DNA from: Chrysochromulina parva
Lineage: Eukaryota; Haptophyta; Prymnesiales; Chrysochromulinaceae
DNA length: 24,747 nucleotides
Reading direction: 5' to 3'
NCBI GenBank assembly: GCA_002887195.1
Contig: PJAB01000523.1
Span: 1-24,747, forward strand
The notes under the pieces were generated by a model that ran no database searches, was not told where the DNA came from, and saw nothing but the letters and a program-made list of their open reading frames with translations. The position numbers were made by a program, and so were the translations under genes. Positions 16,070 through 24,747 of the stretch are shown piece after piece (positions within the stretch are counted from its first letter, which is position 1; every line of letters starts with the position of its first letter).

Positions 16070-17376
16070 ATGGCATTTGGACCCCTAGAAGGGCTCTCCA
16101 AAAGGCGCCACAACGCGAACTTGCTTGAGGCAACCTACTCCACGATTGCAACTACTTGGAACAGGCACGCGCACAGAGTAAAGACCGACTGGAAGGCGCT
16201 TCTGGCACTGGTTTCTGGGGCCTTACTCGCGCTTCTAGTTGTGATGCTTTCGCAATTGCTGTGGAGAACATGGCGTGGTATTCGCGAATATGGCATGGAG
16301 ACCATAGCTTGCGAACGCCAGCTACGCTGTTGTCCTTGTTGCAACATGCGCGTTGTCGTGCGAACACCTGGCCAGAGTGAGAGCATGGCTGAGCAGCAGC
16401 AGTGGAAAGGAAATGACAAATTGGTGGTTGCACCCGGTGTCGTCACAACTACGCTGGACGGCTGGCACTATGAGCATGCGCCTGGAGAGACGTGGCCAGA
16501 CGAGGAGGAAGGCGCACCGCTGCTGCTGCTGATCGAGCCGTCGCACGGCCGCGAAGTGCTTCTGATGGACGAGAACGCGGCCGCTTCGAGGTTGCAATCC
16601 GTCACACGCGGCCAGTAAGCTCGCAGCGCGGCTCTCAACCGCCAGCGGCCGTGTGACTGACTGACTTCCTTCTCTGCCTGTGCCGCCGCCTGTGCACCTG
16701 CGCTTGCGCTCACGCCGACCCGACCATGCTTCTGCTTGCTGCCTGCCGCAGTGGGGCCCGTGCGCAGGTGCTGTCGATGAAGGAGGAGATTGCGGCGGCT
16801 ACGAAGATACAGGCAGCCAAGCGCGGCAAGGACGCGCGGGCTCAAGTCCGCTCGCAGCGAGTGGCGGTAGCGGAGGCAGCGGAGGCAGCGGAGGCAGCGG
16901 AGGAAGCGGCGGCGCGAGCAAGGCAGCAGGCAGATGCATGGGCGCGCGAGGCTAAGGAGGCGGAAGAGATGGCGGCGGCCATCAAGATACAGGCGATGAA
17001 GCGCGGCAAGGATGCTCGGGGCCAGGTCCACTCGCAGCGAGTTGCGGCAGCGGAGGCAGCTGAGGTGGCGGCGGCTCGAGCGAGGCAGCAGGCAGATGCA
17101 TGGGCGCGCGAGACTAGGGAGGCGGAGTCGAAGGCTAGGGAGGCTAAATTGGCTGCAGCGGAGTTAGCTCTGGCGGAGCGCATCCAGGCCGCAGAGATCG
17201 CGCGACGATCGGTGAGCCAGAGTCCGTCTACGCGCGCTCTCGCAACGCCAGCGGAGTCTCCGATTGTGTTGCTCAGGCAGCTCAAGAGACTGCTCGACGA
17301 TGGCTTAATCACGCCCAAGCAATTTGAGGTGAAGCGGGAGGAGCTGCTCGCCCGCTGGGTGAATGGTAATAGGTAA
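16070..17376 (+). CDS. Membrane-anchored IQ-motif (calmodulin-binding) protein with SHOCT-like C terminus (two exons)
   Basis: Exon 1 is 16070-16614 and exon 2 is 16752-17376, 389 residues. A membrane segment lies at about 41-65 (ALLALVSGALLALLVVMLSQ), followed by a Cys cluster (CCPCC, 88-91). Three IQ motifs follow: AASRLQSVTRGHGARAQV (171-188, created across the splice junction), AATKIQAAKRGKDARAQV and AAIKIQAMKRGKDARGQV. Ala/Glu/Arg-rich helices sit between them (RARQQADAWARE occurs twice). IQ motifs bind calmodulin or similar EF-hand proteins. The last ~39 residues (LLRQLKRLLDDGLITPKQFE, then VKREELLARW) match the short SHOCT-like helical hairpin. That the third IQ motif is completed by the splice strongly supports donor GTAAGC and acceptor GCCGCAG. 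It converges on the ten-EF-hand gene 160 bp away. Confidence 0.8.
16615..16751 (+). other. Intron of the IQ-motif gene
   Basis: A 137-nt intron, GTAAGC to GCCGCAG. It contains CTGACTGACTGAC-type sequence (about 16653-16668), three overlapping sense-strand CTGAC branch-like sites, and a pyrimidine-rich 3' half. It lacks the decamer array of other introns in the window. Confidence 0.8.
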
Positions 17377-17539
17377 GTTTCAAAACGCAATGCGAGGAAG
17401 AGGTTTTCCGCTCGCGGACTGGCCGCCGTAAATACGTTGCAGCTGTACCGCCTCGACCCGTCGCGCCGTGGACGGCAGTAATGCGGTGTACTCGAACGGA
17501 CAGGAACAACCCCGCACACAGGCACACACGGCATTGGGG

Positions 17540-20500
17540 CTATTTATGCTGCAACAGTTGCGCGTCAGGGTCCGCTGGAGGCGTGAGAGAGCAGCGGTCG
17601 AGACCCCGCAGCCTGTGCTCCATCTTCATTGTGGCTCGGAGCGCCGATAAATCGACCACGGCAACGGGTGGCGTCTTTGGGTGCCAATCGGTCTTGAACG
17701 GGTGACCAGATTCATCGACCTGCAACTTCTTTTTCTCCTCCTCGGAGACTTTGCGCAAATTGCTTTTGAACTCACGGAAAGTGACCAGCCCGTCGCAGTC
17801 GTGGTCCATCTCTCTGAAGAGATCCTTCACATCTTCCTGGGGCGCATCGATGCCTATCAGCGGCATCGATCGCAAAAACTCATGCAGCGAAATAACGCCG
17901 TCGCCATTCGCATCCCACTCACGAAAGAGGTTCATCACCTGGACCGAATTGGCGGCGAGCGCGCGCTTGATCTGATCTTGGACGGAGAGCGTGCCCTTGA
18001 ACGCGAAAGCCTCGACACGCATCTGCTGACACATGTCACAGCTGCGCACCCACCGAATGGTATGCTCGAACTCCTTGAGTGAGACCTCGCCGGATCCATC
18101 CTCGTCCAACATCTTGAAGAGGCCCCGCATCGTCTCTTCGTCTTCAATCTCGACGCCAATCGATACCATCGCATCGTAAAATTCCTTCTCTGTGAGCACG
18201 CCATCGCCGTCCTTATCCCAGTGCTCGTTGAACAGGCTGAAGAGGTTCGACATCACGTCTGGTTCGGCGAGCCTTTTCATGAGCTTTTCGATAGGTACTT
18301 CGGAAGAAAGCGACTGAGCGAGCTCCTTGAATGTGATCTTGCCCGAGTGGTCCTTGTCAAAGGTGTCGAAGAGCGTGTCGCGCTCGGATTCCGACATGTC
18401 CAGTCCGCTGATCGAGAAGATGAGGTTGCTCAGCTCCTCGCGATCCAGCGTGCCGTTGCCTGACTCGTCCCATTCACGGAACATATCGAGGGGGCGCATG
18501 CCCAATTCGTGTAGCCTCTCTTGGATCCGCGTGACGAGCTGCGATTGGCCGTTGACGTCTATATCAAGCGACAGCTGCCGCCAGCCCGGGAGCAGCGCGC
18601 GCATCCTCGGCTTGCGCTCCTTTCCCCACTTGATGGTCGCCTCGATCTCCTCGAGGTTCACAGTGCCCGATCCGTCCTTGTCAAAGAACCTGAAGAGCTC
18701 GGTGCACACCTCCTTGGAGAAGGTGAAGCCGAGGTACATGATCGCCGTCGCAAACTCCTCGAGGCCGATGGTGCCGTCGCCGTCCGTGTCCCATCGGAGA
18801 AAGAGGTCGATCAGGCTCCCAGACTCCTGCAGCATCGTAGAGAGGAGCGACTCGAGCTGCACGGGTGCCACGCGCTCGGCGCGGATGTGCAGCTGCTCGT
18901 TGCGCGTCCGAGCGACGAACCCATGCAGCGCCTGCTTCGCAGCGCTGATGGCGGTCTGCTTCGTCCTCCTGGCCTTTAATTCGTGCGAGGCAATCTCGGC
19001 CTGAAAGATGACGTCCCTCGGAGCACCCTTGGGCATTTGAACACTACCGCCATGGCGCAGCACTTTCATCAGCTCGATGAGATCGAGCTCGCCGAGATGC
19101 GCAATGTCCCACGAGTCGAAGAGCGCAAGCGTGGCGAGCCTGAGCATCTGCGCGCCGACGTCGCCCACGTCGACCGGTCGCATTCCATAGAGCTTGGACA
19201 TGCCAATCTGGAAGTCCTTGCGCCGCACGGCCTCGAACCCGCCACTCTGTGCGCTGACTAAGTAGCGAATGGTCTCCTGGAAATGGCGGCACATTTCCTG
19301 GCACAGTCGCTTTCGAAGCCGCTCGTGATCTGAGGGTTGGCCGTCCTCTTTCGGACGCTCTTCAGCCGGCAAGTCGCGCTTGGAGCCGTCGCTGTTGATC
19401 AACAGCGCGACGTGCGGGACGACCTCCATGATCAGCCTACTGCCGATTTGATCGAGGTCCTCCGTGGACACGCGTAAACTCCTCCTGTTCTCTCCTCGCA
19501 CGTTGAAGATCCCCGCGCCGCCTGTCCGATTCAGTTTGGTCAACAGCCGTTGGCTGGACCACATCGCACGGTTGAATTCCCCGGCATCTACAGTGCCAGA
19601 GCGGTCGGAGTCGAAGACGTCGAGGACCTTTTCAAGAATCTCATCCGTGACGCTCACGGGCGCCCCGCCCTCGGCTTCTTTGCCCTCAAAGAGCTTTCGC
19701 ATTCCTTCGCGAAGCTCGTTGCGGTCGAGCTGGCCGTCGCCATCCGCATCGAGCTGAGCCATCATGTCGCTCACCTTGACCTTTCTCTCGCGCATCTGGT
19801 TGCGCAGATGCTCGATGAGCATCACCGCTTCGGGGCTCGCCTCCGCTCGCTTTTGTCCGAAGCGGCTCGGGCTGCTCCGGGCGGCGGGGCTCACCGGGCT
19901 TGGGGGGGCATTCATCAGGGCTGCCAAGCGCACCCGCGGCGACTTTGACTTGAAGCGCACCGCTTTGCCAAAGCTGAAGCCACCCGTGGGTGTGGGTGAA
20001 GAGGCCTCCGCTGGCGCTGGCGCTGGCGCTGGCGCTGGCGAGATGGGCGGCGCCATCCACGCGGTGCTTCGTGACTTAACTCGCACTGCATCCGGCGTCC
20101 GTCCGCTTGTGATTGTTGGCAACGTTGGCGCACTCTTTGACAACAAGTGGCTCGCCGGGGTGAGTTCCGTCCCAGGAGTGGACGAATATGAAGAGGAGTC
20201 GATGGCCTCTCGGGAAGCCGCAGTTGGAGACTTCGGAAAGTAGACGTCCTGCACGATGGAAGGGACTTGTTTTGAGTCGGGCCGTGGCCCAGAGAGCGTC
20301 ACAGCTGGCAGCCTCGCCGTCGGCCCCTTGATATGAACACGATTGTCGACGCGAGGTGAGGCACTCTTCGTGCCTTGCTCATAGAGCATCACCAGGGTTT
20401 GATCAAGAGGCACCTCAGGCTTCGATCGACGTTTCTTGGGTACTCCAAGCTTTCGAAGGAGCTCGCCAGGCGATTTCACCTTGCCGAAGCGAAGAAAAAG

Positions 20501-20869
20501 TGTAAACTCGCGATACGAAAGTGCTTTGCTCGGGAAGAGCCGCTCCAACATGTCGCCCGCCTTCTCAACCATCGCGGCCGACTCGCCCAGGCGCGTCAGC
20601 GCATGCCGCACGTCGTCGGTCTTGAGAATCTCAACGCGAGGTCCATCCTGCAGTTTGCATCCGGAGAGCGACAGGTCAGGTTCATGCGTGGTGCATTCTG
20701 GAACAGCTTCGTTGACGGCTTGGCGTGCTCGCACCTCTGGCTTGAGCATGCTGAGCAGCTGCATGCAATGGAGCAAAAGGACTTGGCGAGCAGCGTCATC
20801 GCTAATCTCTGCGCGTTCTTTGGCGGCTGGGGCAGCTGCCGGAGATGCTGCCAAGCTATCATCCGCCAT
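17540..20869 (-). CDS. Large protein with ten canonical EF-hands
   Basis: ATG 20869 gives 1109 residues in one exon; the frame runs 22 codons further upstream but only to a TTG. Ten Ca2+-binding loops, all with Asp at position 1 and Glu at position 12, lie at about residues 374, 420, 694, 730, 801, 838, 885, 922, 986 and 1022. Examples are DADGDGQLDRNE, DTDGDGTIGLEE, DKDGSGTVNLEE and DANGDGVISLHE. They form five pairs. The first pair is separated from the rest by about 260 residues that include a degenerate EF-hand-like segment. The N-terminal third is low-complexity, Ser/Pro-rich, with an APAPAPAPA run. No membrane segment or kinase domain is seen, so this is a Ca2+ sensor or buffer of unknown partner. 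Its tail-to-tail neighbour carries IQ motifs, the usual binding sites of EF-hand proteins, but any interaction is inference. Confidence 0.92.
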   Translation of the reverse strand: MADDSLAASPAAAPAAKERAEISDDAARQVLLLHCMQLLSMLKPEVRARQAVNEAVPECTTHEPDLSLSGCKLQDGPRVEILKTDDVRHALTRLGESAAMVEKAGDMLERLFPSKALSYREFTLFLRFGKVKSPGELLRKLGVPKKRRSKPEVPLDQTLVMLYEQGTKSASPRVDNRVHIKGPTARLPAVTLSGPRPDSKQVPSIVQDVYFPKSPTAASREAIDSSSYSSTPGTELTPASHLLSKSAPTLPTITSGRTPDAVRVKSRSTAWMAPPISPAPAPAPAPAEASSPTPTGGFSFGKAVRFKSKSPRVRLAALMNAPPSPVSPAARSSPSRFGQKRAEASPEAVMLIEHLRNQMRERKVKVSDMMAQLDADGDGQLDRNELREGMRKLFEGKEAEGGAPVSVTDEILEKVLDVFDSDRSGTVDAGEFNRAMWSSQRLLTKLNRTGGAGIFNVRGENRRSLRVSTEDLDQIGSRLIMEVVPHVALLINSDGSKRDLPAEERPKEDGQPSDHERLRKRLCQEMCRHFQETIRYLVSAQSGGFEAVRRKDFQIGMSKLYGMRPVDVGDVGAQMLRLATLALFDSWDIAHLGELDLIELMKVLRHGGSVQMPKGAPRDVIFQAEIASHELKARRTKQTAISAAKQALHGFVARTRNEQLHIRAERVAPVQLESLLSTMLQESGSLIDLFLRWDTDGDGTIGLEEFATAIMYLGFTFSKEVCTELFRFFDKDGSGTVNLEEIEATIKWGKERKPRMRALLPGWRQLSLDIDVNGQSQLVTRIQERLHELGMRPLDMFREWDESGNGTLDREELSNLIFSISGLDMSESERDTLFDTFDKDHSGKITFKELAQSLSSEVPIEKLMKRLAEPDVMSNLFSLFNEHWDKDGDGVLTEKEFYDAMVSIGVEIEDEETMRGLFKMLDEDGSGEVSLKEFEHTIRWVRSCDMCQQMRVEAFAFKGTLSVQDQIKRALAANSVQVMNLFREWDANGDGVISLHEFLRSMPLIGIDAPQEDVKDLFREMDHDCDGLVTFREFKSNLRKVSEEEKKKLQVDESGHPFKTDWHPKTPPVAVVDLSALRATMKMEHRLRGLDRCSLTPPADPDAQLLQHK

Positions 20870-21140
20870 CGCAGCACGAGAGGAGCCGCCAGTCGTTTCA
20901 CTTTTTTGCCTTCCGTCGCGGCTCTCAAATGTCAATGCACATGGCGCCTTGGGGACTTACCCCACAAATCCCTGAAGATGCTGACGGAAAGTCGGAAACA
21001 ATGCACACCGCGACGGGTCCTTCGTTTCCCGACGCCGGATCGCATGCAAACGAGGAAAAAACGACGCTTCTGATACATTTCTGTAACGGTGACTCATTGC
21101 TGCCTGGTCGCGATTGAAGAATGAGCAGCCGCGCTTTGTC

Positions 21141-23528
21141 ATGCGCCTCGTCCGCCACGACGAGCGAGATCGAGTTCACTCCACCGATACCGATGCCTCC
21201 GCCACCGCCTCCGCCGAGGAGTCGATTATCGCCACCGGCACATGCTCCGCCGACGATCACGATGGCCGCTCGTGGCTCATCGATGAGCGACGTGGTGCCG
21301 CCTACACGGGCGTTAAGCGTGCCGCCGCAGCCGCAGCCGCAGTCACAGCCGCAGCCAACCACTGCTACTGCCACGCCGACCGCTGCCACGCCGACTCGTG
21401 CTGCCATGCCGCATACATGTAACGCCGCGAGTCAGCTGAAGCTCATTGGAAGCGGCGGCGTATCCAAGTCTGGGAGCGTCGGAGCCAAATTAGGGAGCGT
21501 CGAGCTCCTGTTTGGGCCCGAGCTCTACACCGAGCTCTACACCGAGCTCTCTTCTGGTGACGCTTCTGGCGAGAACAAGTCTACAGATCAGCCAGTATCA
21601 GACCAAGAGCAGCAGCTGCAGCTGCCCGTGCCCGGGCGACGCCCAATCTATCTCGCCAGCCAGCATGCTTCGAAAGGCCGCCGGCAGCAGCGGACGACCG
21701 GGCAGCCGCCTGGGCAGCCGCTCTTGCCTTCGAACTCGGCTTCGGACCGCGAGCACCAGCGGCAGCTCCGTCAATCTCCGAGTCAATCTCCGCGCCTGCA
21801 CTCGACGACGTCGCACATGTATACGAGGCGCTCGATTCCGCCGACGATGGCCGCTGGCACAGCGAGATTGAGGGGCGTGGTGCCGCCAACACAGGCGTTA
21901 GAACAGGCGTTGAGCATGCCGCCGGAGCCGCTCCAGCCACAGCCGCAGCCGCAGCCGCAGCCCACCGCAACTGACGCTGCCACGCGGCGCACGCCGAACG
22001 CTCCTGCCACGCCGACTCGCGCTGCTCTAAGCGCTGCCCCGCCGCCGTCCATATTCTGCTCCGTGAATCTCCACGGCGCTCAGCACGACGCGATGATCTC
22101 GACAGCTCCCTCGCAATCTCCATCGATTGCCAAATTAGGGAGCTCGAGAGCTGGCGACCCAACGGCTCCGATTCGTCAACTGCCAGCAGCGGCTCCGTAT
22201 CCTCCCTTCTCACCGTCGTCGATCCCGCATACCAATCTTGGCCGGAGCCCCTCTCACCAGAGCTTGCCGCTCGACCCCGGCGTTCACCCCGGCGTCCGTA
22301 ACGGAGAAGGCGTCGTGACGGGCGTCCGTAACGGAGAAGGCGTCGTGACGGGCGTCCGCGTCGTCTCTCGTAACGTCTCTCGAGTTGGGCAGGCGTCCCT
22401 TAATGCGTCCCCGGCTCATCCCCAGGCGGCGGCACACGAGACGGAGTCACCATCTTGGTCGCCACCCAATATGGGCCCTATCTCTTGGGCCCTGCCAAAT
22501 ATGGGCTTGCCCGAGCCTCAATCTCAGCCTCGATCACGTGCGACCTTCATGGGCCAGATTGGCTTGCCCGACCTGCCAAATATGGGCCTGCCCAACTTCG
22601 ACCATTTCGTCAACTATGGGCGTTCGCTCGTGGGCGGTCGCTCGATGACGCCGCCCCCGACGACGCCGCCCGTGCCCAATACGACGCCCTCGCCCATGTC
22701 GGCGTCAGCGTCGGCGCGCGTTGCACGTGCCACGAGCACGCATCTCGACAGGCGCAAGGCGGGGATGCGCATCGCGTGTGGAGGGCAACTGTCGCCCACG
22801 TTCAAATCGACTTCACCACGGTACGCGCGCCGCTGATTGTGAGTCTCGTCACCCCTGATGGCCTTATTGATTGGTCCCTCTGATGAACCTCTGATTGTGG
22901 TTACATCTGATTGGCTCCACTCTGATTGCGACGCATCCTCCAATTCACCAGATGAGAGACACGGATGACTGACTGATCGCTGTGTTAATCGCTGTGTGCT
23001 CGCTGGTGGCGTCACTATGATGGCGCGCCCCTGGTCACTTCCTGGTCACAGCTTCTCTGCAGCATGGGAGCATAGCGCGCAAGGGGTGCTGCCGGGTTAC
23101 ATCTATGTCGACCAGAGCACGTACGAGGAGCATCGGGGTCCTGGCGCGTACGACATCCAAAAGGATCGACTCGGTATGTATTTGACGCTCACTACATCCC
23201 CTGATTGTACCCTGATTTTAATTGAGACTCGGTACGAATTGGAGGGCGCTCGCTCCGTCCCCTGATTGAGACTTTAATTGAGACTCGGTACGAATTTGAC
23301 GCTCGCTCCTTTGGATGTTTTTATTGCCGCGGGGTTGATTGCATACTGATGGCCACTCATGATGAGCCCTGATGACTTACCTCATCAGGTACGAATTGGA
23401 CTCTCGCTCCATCCCCGGCTGCGGCTGCCGCGATCGCGCTCACCCAGAGCATCTGGCAACAGGGGGGCGCGAGCCATGGCGCGAGCAGGCCGGCGGATGA
23501 TCGCATTGAAAATCGAGGTGCGCCATGA
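21141..23528 (+). CDS. Unrecognised multi-exon gene, structure only partly resolved
   Basis: The frame with coding character (C-rich third positions, balanced Ala/Asp/Glu/Leu) is at positions divisible by three. It includes 21141-21419, about 21640-21971 (AAALAFELGFG, DDVAHVYEALDSADDGRWH), 22084-22281 (IDCQIRELESW, SVSSLLTVVDPAYQSWPEPL) and 22426-22820 (DGVTILVATQYGPYLLGPAK, ending AHVQIDFTT). Later exons end at 23173 (GVLPGYIYVDQSTYEEHRGP) and run 23389-23528 to a TGA. Introns 22282-22425, 22821-about 23047 and 23174-23388 are supported by donors, acceptors and mostly by phase. In-frame stops near 21420, 21551 and 21972 need further introns or mean the 5' half is decayed. The overlapping 571-codon Pro/Ser/Thr-rich frame (21121-22836) looks like a shadow. 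No family was recognised. Confidence 0.45.
21246..22150 (+). repeat. Diverged tandem duplication inside the unrecognised gene
   Basis: The segment 21246-21500 has a diverged second copy at 21836-22150. Shared landmarks in order are TCCGCCGACGAT, GGTGCCGCC followed by ACA(C/G)GGCGTTA, a CAGCCG-type triplet tract, a GCCACGCCGACTCG block, and GCCAAATTAGGGAGC. Spacing between copies is about 590-640 bp. Both copies read SADD ... RGAA.TGV in the same register. Confidence 0.7.
22291..22350 (+). repeat. Perfect 30-bp direct doublet in a probable intron
   Basis: A 30-bp unit starting GGCGTCCGTAACGGAG occurs twice back to back, followed by a partial third copy. It lies in the probable intron 22282-22425, whose acceptor is ATCCCCAG. 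The donor could be GTTCAC (22282) or GTCCGT (22294); both keep phase. Confidence 0.75.
22821..23047 (+). other. Probable intron rich in sense-strand CTGAT motifs
   Basis: Donor GTACGC at 22821 follows a complete Thr codon. CTGAT or TTGAT occurs about eight times between 22831 and 22975 (CGCTGATTG, CCCTGATGG, CTCTGATGA, CTCTGATTG and others), without strict spacing. The acceptor is not settled: GGTCACAG (ends about 23050) and CTCTGCAG (ends about 23061) are good sites but do not keep phase with this donor. GTGAGT at about 22839 is an alternative donor. Confidence 0.5.
23174..23388 (+). repeat. Intron made of about 55-bp tandem copies that resemble the next exon's start
   Basis: A 215-nt intron, GTATGT to CCTCATCAG, phase 1 on both sides. 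The donor segment GTATGTATTTGACGCTC and two internal copies (beginning CTCGGTACGAATT near 23229 and 23284) recur about every 55 bp. The downstream exon opens with a further copy (GTACGAATTGGACTCTCGC). Each intronic copy carries a potential donor, and several carry CCCTGATT. Confidence 0.75.
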
Positions 23529-24115
23529 TCGCTAAATCTCCGCATAGCGCATACTTTGCATACTGTATATAGTACGGGAGTACGGTGTTACACGGGATGC
23601 AAATGTAGGATGCAACATGCATGGCATTCCCTGCATGCATGGCAGTAAGGCGGCAGTGCGGCGGGGTGGCAGTGACGAGTGAGCGTGAAAGTGTGAGCAT
23701 GGGGCTGGTACCGCATTGCTGTGAAGAATACGGGGTGCACATGTACTGTCATGTAGGTAGGTTGCAATTCGGGGATCTAACGCAGACCATGACCATCGCG
23801 TACCCGGGCTTCTGAGTTCTGATGTATGGCGTGGGTGCCAGTTGGAACATAAGGGTACCGTTGTGGGGATCCTCTGACTCGCTGAACTGGCAGGGGATGG
23901 CCACCGAGGGGGGCAGCGAGCACCCTTTCCCAGGAGACAAAGCAGCCACGGTAAACCTATGCACGAAGGAAAGGATCGAAGGAAGACGAGAGTCAGAGGC
24001 CTCAGATCCTTCTTTACTTCGCTTAAAGCGAGTAACTTATTTCAGAACTAAAAAACTAGCCCGGTCCCTAAAGGTAAAGCTCAACCCTCACCCATGTGTT
24101 TCAGGAGAGCGAGGA
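23529..24115. other. Intergenic stretch of atypical composition
   Basis: This stretch is lower in GC than the flanking genes, most strongly at about 24001-24060. It includes alternating TATA-like sequence (23565-23575) and several short palindromic GCATGC motifs near 23610-23640. Small open frames on both strands (23749-23964 minus, 23822-24163 plus) show no recognisable domain. No RNA gene is seen. Confidence 0.45.
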
Positions 24116-24747
24116 TCAGAGGAGGTTCTTGTTCCTTTTCATTTTACTGGTTCTTCTGAATGACTTGGTGGTATTGACGCCGCTGCCCCAGAGGTGGGGC
24201 TCGAGCTTTTTGAGCCGCTGGATGTGCTTTTGGAGCGCGGGGCGCAGCTGCTCGAAGGGCACGTTAAAGTCAGCGTTCCAGTAACACATCCAATCGTCCT
24301 GTGGAATCACCTTGGCGTTGGACGCGATCTTTTTCTTCCGCTTCTTGGCGTTGCGTGCAAAGCACTCGTGCTCGGCTGCGCGAAGGATGGTCCAGTTTGC
24401 AGGCAGCGTGATGGACGTGAAGTGGAGTGGCCGGCTGAACGATGGACCGGCATAGCGCGTCACCCAGCGCTTGTCCAGATCGAGCCAAGTGCGGGGCGCA
24501 CCCTTCGCGAACCCTTCGTTGCGCAGCTGGATCACCGCCGAGCCCTGGCGCATATGGAGAGCATGCACGGTGTCCCCTCCCCACACGCACACGTAGGCGT
24601 CGGCCTCGCGCAAGCGCGCAATCTTGGCGGCGTGCGGGAGCGAGGCCGGCAGAAGCGAGCAGCGGAGTCGCGTGCCTTCGAGCTCGACGCCGTCGCAGGC
24701 CGCACTGAGCGCTGCATCGTTAGCTAGAAGACGTCGACCTGAGCGCG
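24116..24747 (-). CDS. GT61/DUF563-like glycosyltransferase, N terminus beyond the right edge (partial)
   Basis: The frame is open from the right edge to the stop at 24116, about 210 residues, so only the C-terminal part is present. Visible text includes SLPHAAKIARLREADAYVCV, VWGGDTVHALHMRQGSAVIQ and LPANWTILRAAEHECFARN. The block of a Gly-Gly-Asp/His core, HxxxMxxG, and SAVIQL resembles the C-terminal conserved region of GT61 (DUF563) glycosyltransferases, where a similar loop reads HGAGL ... VVIEL. A basic cluster (KKRKKKI) and basic C terminus follow. The last 20 residues are Lys/Arg/Asn-rich and could be read-through into an intron. The acceptor and donor sugars cannot be told from this part. 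Confidence 0.5.
   Translation of the reverse strand, partial: RSGRRLLANDAALSAACDGVELEGTRLRCSLLPASLPHAAKIARLREADAYVCVWGGDTVHALHMRQGSAVIQLRNEGFAKGAPRTWLDLDKRWVTRYAGPSFSRPLHFTSITLPANWTILRAAEHECFARNAKKRKKKIASNAKVIPQDDWMCYWNADFNVPFEQLRPALQKHIQRLKKLEPHLWGSGVNTTKSFRRTSKMKRNKNLL

Noticed and set aside
21121..22836. 571-codon plus-strand frame as a single real protein
   Set aside because: Composition is that of a one-base-shifted Ala/Asp-rich coding sequence, and the adjacent register carries the coding signal and joins to downstream exons.

Overview
The window reads as nuclear DNA of a eukaryotic alga. The GC content is high. Genes lie on both strands at 100-700 bp spacing, and several are interrupted by short (73-240 nt) GT-AG introns that can be placed exactly from protein frame. 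One protein has a signal-peptide-like leader followed by transit-peptide-like sequence, as expected for a complex (secondary) plastid. The protein set (TIR, ankyrin with a small algal Tudor-like domain, ShKT-FkbM fusion, many EF-hands, METTL14) fits a haptophyte or similar microalga. The species assignment is inference.

Layout, left to right: a coiled-coil protein running off the left edge (-); a two-exon FAD-dependent oxidoreductase (-); a coiled-coil/TIR protein (-) divergent from an ankyrin protein (+); an F-box/E2-like protein (-) divergent from a small unknown protein (+); a membrane-anchored unknown gene (+) of unresolved structure; a plastid-type STI1-domain protein (-) divergent from a two-exon sulfotransferase-like protein (+); a three-exon FkbM methyltransferase with an ShKT-like N terminus (-); a three-exon METTL14-family m6A methyltransferase subunit (-); a two-exon membrane IQ-motif protein (+) tail to tail with a 1109-residue protein carrying ten canonical EF-hands (-); an unrecognised multi-exon gene built on a tandem duplication (+); and a GT61-like glycosyltransferase running off the right edge (-).

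The most unusual feature is in the introns. At least five are largely made of about 10-11 bp tandem repeats whose unit contains CTGAT or TTGAT. This motif resembles a branch-point consensus and is always in the sense orientation of its own gene: ATCAG on the + strand inside minus-strand genes, CTGAT/TTGAT on the + strand inside plus-strand genes. In three introns the repeat register starts exactly at the splice donor. In two others the first bases of the intron copy the first bases of the downstream exon, and in another the end of the upstream exon plus a donor is copied inside the intron. Together these look like introns born or enlarged by local tandem duplication and short-satellite growth.

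Two long plus-strand open frames (7882-8679 and 21121-22836) are largely shadows. The frame with coding character lies in another register and is split by introns. No rRNA, tRNA, CRISPR array or intact transposon was seen.
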